Assembly (NCBI GenBank): GCA_022457065.1
Contig: JAJGBQ010000006.1
Coordinates: forward strand, 2,755,715 to 2,819,714
Length of the DNA stretch: 64,000 bases
Source: Curvularia sp. ZM96
Taxonomy: Eukaryota > Ascomycota > Dothideomycetes > Pleosporales > Pleosporaceae
Direction: 5' to 3'
The position numbers were made by a program, and so were the translations under genes. This document shows positions 58,201-64,000 of the stretch, piece after piece (position 1 is the stretch's first letter; each line of letters opens with the position of its first letter). The notes beneath the pieces were generated by a model. The model made no database searches. It was not told the DNA's origin and saw only the letters and a list, made by a program, of their open reading frames with translations.

Positions 58201-59694
58201 CCGTACCGGGCATTGATCGAGGACTTGGTTAGCCGAATTGGTAGGTGTGGGGTTGACTGTATGGAGTGGAAGCATGGCGAGAACAACCCGGCGTCTGTGG
58301 TTGTGGTCAGCGCAGACGTAGCAGGCGACACGACTAGCAACGGCAACTTTTTAGGGTATGCTCGGCTGATGAAGGACAAGGGACTGCTGCAGCGGGTAGT
58401 AGTGGACGAGTGTCATTTGGTGTTTACCGCACGGCACTGGCGGGACAATCTGCTCAAGGTGAAGAACTTGCGGCTGCTTGGGTGCCCGATGGTATTGCTG
58501 ACAGCAACGCTGCCGCCGGTGCAGGAGGGGGAGCTAGAGGCAAGTATGCTGGTGCGTAACGCGACGTATATCCGGGCAAGCACAACGCGGCCGAACGCTC
58601 GATACTTTGTGTCGTGGTGTCAACGCAAGGCACTAGAAGACACAGCGTTGGTGGTGTGCAAGCGGTGGGCGGAGAAGCTGCGGCAGTCTAGGCAGAAAGG
58701 GGTAGTGTACTGTCTCAGCAAGGGGCAGTGTGAGCGAATGGCTGAGGAGATTGGCTGTGGGTACTATCACGCTGATGTGGAGGAGCGAGGGGAGCGGCTA
58801 GAGGAGTGGGTAGAGCAAGGAGGGCTAATTGTGGCTACGTCGGCACTAGGGACGGGAGTGGACTACGCGGGGATTGTGTACATCTTGCATGTGGGGATGC
58901 CGTGGAGCATGACGGACTTTGCGCAGGCGAGCGGGCGTGGCGGGCGCGGTGGAGAGGCGTTTGAGGTGGTAGTGGTGGTGGAACATGGAGAGGTGGAGAA
59001 GCGAATGGAGCAGGAGAGCGGTGATATTGACGTGCAGGCAATGGGGACGTTTTTAATTGGGAGTGGGTGCCGTCGGGAGCTAATGAGCTCGTACTTAGAC
59101 GGGCAAGGGGTAGGGTGTAGGGATATCGATGCGGTGCGGTGTGACCGGTGTGGGGAGGGAGAAGACGTGTGGCTTGGGGAGCACGAGCGTTGGGCACAAG
59201 AGTGGGCGGTAGTAGAGGAAATGTTTACGGAGCTGCGGGGTGGGTGTGCGATCTGCTGGGTAGTAGGGCAGCAGTTTGTGACAAAGGAGGAAGAGCAGTG
59301 GAAGAAGCACTGGGTGCTGGGGTGCTCGGCGTGGGAGAGGGCGTCCGGGGCGGATGCTGACAAGTTCCGGAAGAAGATTTTAGATCGGACCGTTAAAAAT
59401 AACTGTCGGCGGTGCTGGGTAAGTCAGAAGTACTGCGCAACAGGGGAGGGGATGGAGAATCGGTGTCAGTGGCCGAACGTAGTGATACCGCTAGCATATG
59501 CAGCGCGGTTGACACGGGTTGGGATTCAGACGATTCGAGAGGCAGGATTTGGAGAGATGGGAGACGATGCATATGCAGCATGGCTTGGTAGGAGGAGTAG
59601 AGAAGAGGTGTGGGGGCAGGTGTTTACGAACGCAATGGTGGTAGGGATCCGACTAGTGCTGAAGCTTGTAGAGGGTGATGGCGCTGTAGAGTAA
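55245..59694 (+). CDS. Telomere-linked RecQ-type helicase with OrsD-like zinc N-terminus (one frameshift)
   Basis: The gene is read in two frames, 55245-55691 and 55744-59694 (1316 codons), joined by a +1 shift. One extra A in the six-A run at 55644-55649 explains it: without it the frame runs on into KSALFDSVKVQTFFRSGG. The N-terminus has two Cys2His2-like fingers (VCKQHCSG...HLLEQH and FSCKSCEF...H), like fungal OrsD/DUF3505 proteins. A middle domain follows, with ARGSEIVTMRHRNG and LDYRHTAVGIGR. The helicase core, numbered from the ATG at 55744, has motif I LLTGGGKS (about 795), II DECH (888), III LTATLPP, V ATSALGTGVDY and VI QASGRGGRGG (about 1061). A Cys-rich tail follows. RecQ-type enzymes unwind DNA 3'-5'; fungal telomere-linked copies lie within kilobases of telomeres, as here. 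There is no RIP. Confidence 0.85.
55644..55649 (+). other. Six-A homopolymer carrying the helicase frameshift
   Basis: Dropping one A changes the downstream reading from a stop at 55689 to a continuous link with the large helicase frame. The window ends in nanopore adapter, so a homopolymer read error is a real possibility. Confidence 0.6.
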
Positions 59695-61266
59695 TAGTAA
59701 GTAGACTTAGGTAGCATAGAAAGAAAGAAAGAAACATATACCCGTTAACAGCTAAGAGAGAGGCGTTGATAGAAGGTAGAGGGTAAAAGAGGCGACAAGA
59801 TAAGTAATCTGACATGGTGGGGCGCGGGACTTGAAGTCAGAAGTAGACTACGTACTTAAGGGGAAGAGAGTAAGAGCAGGAAAGGGAAGAGAGTAAGAGC
59901 AGGAAAAGCAAGATAGAGAGAATGGAGACTAGGTTAGGGAGGTGGTATTTAGAGAGAGATTTAGTAAGACTAGGGGAACCCGTTACCCGTAAGAATAGAG
60001 CGGTCGCTAGAACGAGTACAAGAAGATAGATAAGATAGCAAAACGCGGGCCCGAACCGCTTTGTGTTTAGTTTGTGGGTTGACGGAGTCAAGACATGGTT
60101 AGGGAGCTAGGTTTAAGTAAGGGTTAGGGTTATAGTATTTAGAGAGAAGAGGGAGTAGATAAGTAGAGAGGGGAGGGAGAGAAGTAGTAGAAGAGAAATA
60201 TAATAATAAAACCCGGGCCCGAACCGCTTTGTGTTTAGTTTGTGGGTTGACGAAGTCAAGATAGAGTTGGCGTTGCTAGATTTAGTAGGAGAGGAGAGAG
60301 GTTAGATAGGTAGTTGGGGGAAGGGGAAGGGGCGGGCGGAATGAGTTCAAGAAGAGAAATAAGATAGCAAAACCCGGGCCCGAACCGCTTTGTGTTTAGT
60401 TTGTGGCTAGACGGGAGTTCAGATAGAGCTAGATAGATGGTATTCAGGGAGAGAGAGAGTGGAGAGAAGAAGAGCAAATAAAAGAAAGGTGTAACCGCTA
60501 ACCGCTAACCGCTTAGGTGTTATAGAGTAGGAGAGGAAGAGAAGAAAGAGAGAGAGATATGGGCTAAAGGCTAAGGGGTTAGGTAAGGCGGATAAGGAGA
60601 GGACTTATACAGAACGCGGAGCGTAACAGAAGATAAGATGGCTTATCTAAGTAAGAAGAGAGATAGAGGCAGGGATAGGAGAGAAAGTAGAAGAAGGTAA
60701 GAAAAGAAAAGAAGATGGCGAAACCCGGGCGCGAACGGCTTTGTGTTTACTTTGTCGATAGATTAAGTAAGGATAGGGTTAGGGAGCTAGATTTATAGAA
60801 GGGTTAGGGTTACCGTGTTTAAGGAATAGGGGGGATGATGTAAGTAGAGGGTAAGTAAGAAGAGAGATACAGGTAGTAGAAGAAGAGAAGAGAAGAAAAG
60901 AAGATAGCGAAACGCAGGCCCAAAGCGCTTTGTGTTTACTTTGTCAATGGACTAAGCAAGGACAGGGTTAGGGTTACCGTGTTAGAGGAGTAGGGAGACT
61001 TGGGTAGAAGATAGAGAGAGAAGGCGACTACTAAGGCGTACAAGAGAGGCCCCATTCAAGCTCAAGCATAGAGCCGCCGTCGGAACGAGTAAAAGAAGCG
61101 AGGTGATTACGTAAGCTAGGGAGTGAAAGAGGAGATGAAAAAGAAGAGAGAGAAAACCCCGGCCCGAACCCGTCAGGTGTCACAAGATAGAATGTAAGCG
61201 CGAAGCTAGGGTCAGTAGTAGCAACAGTAAGTACAGTACAAACAAGGTAGAAAAACGGCATAGATG

Positions 61267-61352
61267 TGAGGTATGGGGGCAGGTGTTGACGAATGCAATG
61301 GTAGTAGGGATTCAACTAATACTTAAGATTTAGGGTAGATAAGCTATAGAGA
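61267..61352 (+). pseudogene. Scrap of the helicase 3' end
   Basis: GGTATGGGGGCAGGTGTTGA, CGAATGCAATGGTAGTAGGG and ACTAATACTTAAGATT match 59608-59694 (the last ~28 codons of the helicase) with scattered, mostly transition changes. It lies 1.6 kb beyond the real gene in the same orientation, so it marks an older, truncated copy. Confidence 0.75.
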
Positions 61353-61369
61353 GTGGAAGAAGAGAGATA

Positions 61370-61495
61370 GAGAGATATATGCGGAGCTAAGCCGTCGGTG
61401 TCACAGAAGTAGAGAGATATGCGGAGCTAAGCCGTCGGTGTCACAGAAGTAGAGAGATATGCGGAGCTAAGCCGTCGGTGTCACAAGAGTAGAGA
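61370..61495. repeat. Three tandem copies of a 39-40 bp unit
   Basis: The unit TAGAGAGATATGCGGAGCTA followed by AGCCGTCGGTGTCACAGAAG occurs three times in a row with almost no change, at about 61374, 61414 and 61453. High identity suggests recent duplication. Confidence 0.8.
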
Positions 61496-63784
61496 GATAT
61501 AGAGAGATTAGAGAGAGAAGAGGTTTTGAGTATAGACTTGGGCAGAACGCGGAGCGTAATAGAAGCGTATATAGAGAAAGACTTGGGCAAAATGCAGAGC
61601 GTAATAGAAGAAGGTAGATAGAGAGTTAGGGGGCTAATATTTAGAGATAGTGAGGGAGCTGACTTGGAGGGGCTCGGACTGTCAAGTCAGAAGGTAGAGA
61701 GTACGTAGAAGAAAGAACTAGTTGCCCGTTCAAGCAAAACTGCAGAAAGAAGAAGCAATTGATAGAAAAGAAGATAGTAACACCCGGACCCGAACCGCTT
61801 TGTGTTTAGTTTATAGCTTAATAGATTGAGATAGAATAAGAATGCTAGTATTTGGAGCGAGAGTAGGTTACGTAAGCGGGGGAATAGATTAAGAGAAGAG
61901 AAGAAAAGAAAGGTAAAAAGAGTAAAAAGAGAGGTTACGTGGTATAGAAAAGATGGGAAAGAGAAAATAGAAGATAGTAGATGGGAATATAATTTTGAGC
62001 TGAGTTGTGGTTATAGATAGAAAGTAGTAAGGGAATAGAAAGATAAATTGTAGATATTAACAGAATAGAAGGGTAAATAGCCGATATTCACAGACTGGAA
62101 GAGCAAGTAGCAGGGTTAGGGTTCTGGTATTTGGGGGAGAATCGTGAGTTTTTGGGACGGTAGAAGCGAAAGTGAGGATATTTAAGTATAGAAAGAAAAA
62201 GGCTTTTATTATTATTATGATTTAAGGAATATAGAGTTACAATTCCGGTTTTTAAGAAGAGAAGAGGGTAGCTATCAGGGGAGGGCGAAAGATAGAATAG
62301 GTTAAGCTATGTAATTTGGCGGGTAGACGAGTGTATTTGGATAGAAAGATTATTATTTTACAAAAGAAAGAAAAGACTTGGAAGCTACAAAAGTAGTTTA
62401 AAAGTACTATTTTGCAGATTTTGTAGACGATTTGGATAAAATCGTAGCAAATTTGCAAAAATTGATGTAATTGAGTGTGATTTGTGGATAGATTATAAAC
62501 AGAGAGTAATATGGAAAGGGTAGAGGGAAAACGCGTTACCCGTTAGGGCAGAACCGCCGGCGGAACGAGTGAAAGAAGATAGATAAGATAGCAAAACGCG
62601 GGCGGGAACGGCTTTGTGTTTAGTTTGCGGGTTGACGAAGTCAAGATAGGGTTAGGGTTATCGTATTTAGAGAGAGATGGTAGAGTCAAGAGAGAAAAGA
62701 GAAGAAAGAAGAAAAAGAAGAAGATAGAGACCCGGGCCGAGCGCGTTGATGAGACAAGATAGAAGAGAAGATTTAGGAAAGATATATAGAGCTAAGGTAG
62801 TAGAGTAGATATAAAGAGTAGCAAAAGGATATCAATTATTGCAAGTAGATAGAAATCATAGTAAATAGATGTAAAGAATTAAGATTTGCTAAGAAGAGAG
62901 AGGTAAAAGAGAATAAGGAGAGGGGCATATGTAGAGCTTAGCAGTTTGTAGTATAGAATTAGAAAGTTGAGCAGATTTACTAGAATTAAGAGTAAGGGAA
63001 AGAGGGGGAAGGTAGGAGAAAAGAGATTAGAGAAGCAAAAGGAAAAGGCGTTGCCCGTTAGGGTAGGAGTGCAGTTAGAACGAGTAAAAGAAGATAGATA
63101 CGATAGCAAAACGCGGGCGGGAATGGCTTTGTGTTTAGTTTGTAGGTTGACGGAGTTAAGATATAATTAGAGAGGTAGGTTTGAGCAAGGGTTAGGGTTA
63201 TGGTGTTTGAGAAGAGGGAGAGAGAGAAGTGGTTAGGGGTAAGGGCAAGGGGCGGCTAGAGTTAGTTAAAGAAGCGAAATAAGATAGCAAAACGCGGGCG
63301 GGAATAGCTTTATGTTTAGTTTGTGGGTTGACGAAGTGAAGAGAGGGTTAGGGAGCTGGATTTGAGCGAGGGTTAGGGAGCTAGTATTTAAAGAGAGGGT
63401 GAGAGAGAAGAGGTAGTTAGGTAAGCTAGAAGAAGAGGAAGAGTGAAGAAGAGATAGTAGCAAGAATATAAGGAGTAGAAGAAAGAAAATAAGAAAGGGT
63501 AAGGCGGGTAGGACGGCGTTGTGTTTTGTTTATAGGTAAATAGAGTTAAGGCAGGGTTAGGGAGGTATATTTACGCGAGGGTTAGGGTTACCGTATTTAG
63601 GAAGAGATTACGTAAACAGGGAGGGGGTGAAGGAGAAGAAAGAGAAAAGGGTAGGGCAAGGCGTTACGGGCAAGGATAGAACGGGGAGTAGAACGCGTGC
63701 AAGAAGGAAAGGGAGGGAGAGAAGAAAGAAAGCAAGCAAGAAAGAAAAGAGATGAACATCAACCCGGCCCGAACCGCTGTGTGG

Positions 63785-63934
63785 TTAGGGTTAGGGTTAG
63801 GGTTAGGGTTAGGGTTAGGGTTAGGGTTAGGGTTAGGGTTAGGGTTAGGGTTAGGGTTAGGGTTAGGGTTAGGGTTAGGGTTAGGGTTAGGTTAGGTTAG
63901 GTTAGGGTTAGGGTTAGGTTAGGGTTAGGGTTAG
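63785..63934 (+). repeat. Telomere, (TTAGGG)n
   Basis: About 150 bp of TTAGGG on the + strand, which is the G-rich strand running to the right-hand chromosome end. Near the tip several units are TTAGG, either true variants or base-calling slips. Confidence 0.95.
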
Positions 63935-63937
63935 TAG

Positions 63938-64000
63938 AGGTGCTGATGAGTTCTCGTAACAGGACGCAATTAACCTTAGCAATACGTAACTGAACGAAGT
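63938..64000. other. Oxford Nanopore native barcode and ligation adapter (not genomic)
   Basis: AGGTGCTG (63938-63945) is the barcode flank, 63946-63969 is a 24-base barcode, TTAACCTT (63970-63977) the second flank, and 63978-64000 ends TACGTAACTGAACGAAGT, the adapter strand of ligation kits. I recall the barcode as native barcode 20 in reverse complement. This is sequencing-library DNA left at the contig end. Confidence 0.93.

Larger units (their letters stand above)
59820..63784. repeat. Purine-rich subtelomeric repeat array
   Basis: About 4 kb is strongly purine-biased on this strand (GAGAGA/AAGAAG tracts). A box close to CGGGCCCGAACCGCTTTGTG followed by TTTAGTTTGTGGGTTGACG recurs with variants at about 60041, 60209, 60369, 60721, 60909, 61780, 62593, 63107 and 63288. 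A shortened copy at 63762 abuts the telomere. Blocks with AGGGTTAGGGTTA often follow a box by 30-60 bp. The spacing is irregular (about 150-180 bp where closest). No gene is supported; the frames here are compositional. Confidence 0.75.

Noticed and set aside
55948..59717. Many minus-strand open frames opposite the helicase
   Set aside because: They are antisense shadows of a GC-rich coding gene with no domains of their own.
59837..63463. Leu/Ser-rich minus-strand frames in the subtelomeric array
   Set aside because: Purine bias on the + strand keeps minus-strand frames open; they repeat with the satellite and carry no domain.
63697..63900. Open frame encoding a long Val-Arg repeat
   Set aside because: It is only the TTAGGG repeat read in one frame; not a gene.

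Overview
The window looks like the right-hand end of a chromosome from a filamentous ascomycete. Genes have short 42-66 bp introns, and there is a HET-domain gene, an NLR-type relic and a telomere-linked RecQ helicase. The G-rich strand ends in TTAGGG repeats. Repeats carry mutations of the RIP type, mainly CpA to TpA with CpG kept. A dothideomycete (for example Pleosporales) fits, but that is inference; no marker gene is present.

Layout. 1-2.3 kb: 5' half of a Tad-like LINE on the minus strand. 2.7-30.4 kb: gene-poor accessory DNA at ordinary base composition. It holds a seven-TM protein (4 exons), a secreted beta-helix protein, an unknown 3-exon gene, a secreted DJ-1/PfpI-like protein whose nucleophile Cys is Ser (5 exons), an amidohydrolase-type decarboxylase, three small secreted proteins and a HET protein. 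Decayed copies of a siderophore transporter, a DapA-family aldolase and an NB-ARC (NLR) gene lie between them. Two palindromic elements are present: an ~870 bp near-complete foldback and a 224 bp MITE. 30.8-53.8 kb: a nest of RIP-degraded transposons. Five full-length pogo/Fot-type DNA transposons (TA duplications) and a sixth partial one sit in or beside Gypsy elements, with two solo LTRs that still show perfect 5-bp target duplications. 54.6-55.1 kb: degenerate telomere-like repeats. 55.2-59.7 kb: a large, GC-richer, non-RIPped RecQ-type telomere-linked helicase, broken once by an extra A in a six-A run. 59.8-63.8 kb: purine-rich subtelomeric repeats with a recurring box and a copied scrap of the helicase 3' end. 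63,785-63,934: telomere. 63,938-64,000: an Oxford Nanopore barcode plus adapter left in the assembly.

The most novel signal is in the pogo/Fot elements. Each terminal repeat holds two copies, 17 bp apart, of a unit AAGYGRG-N5-CAC. The five-base core is the same at both ends of one element but differs between elements (CGGCC, CTGAT, TCGCG, TGGCT). The transposases differ at matching positions of the predicted recognition helix (NVP-xx-TL-xx). This looks like diversification of transposase/terminal-repeat specificity.
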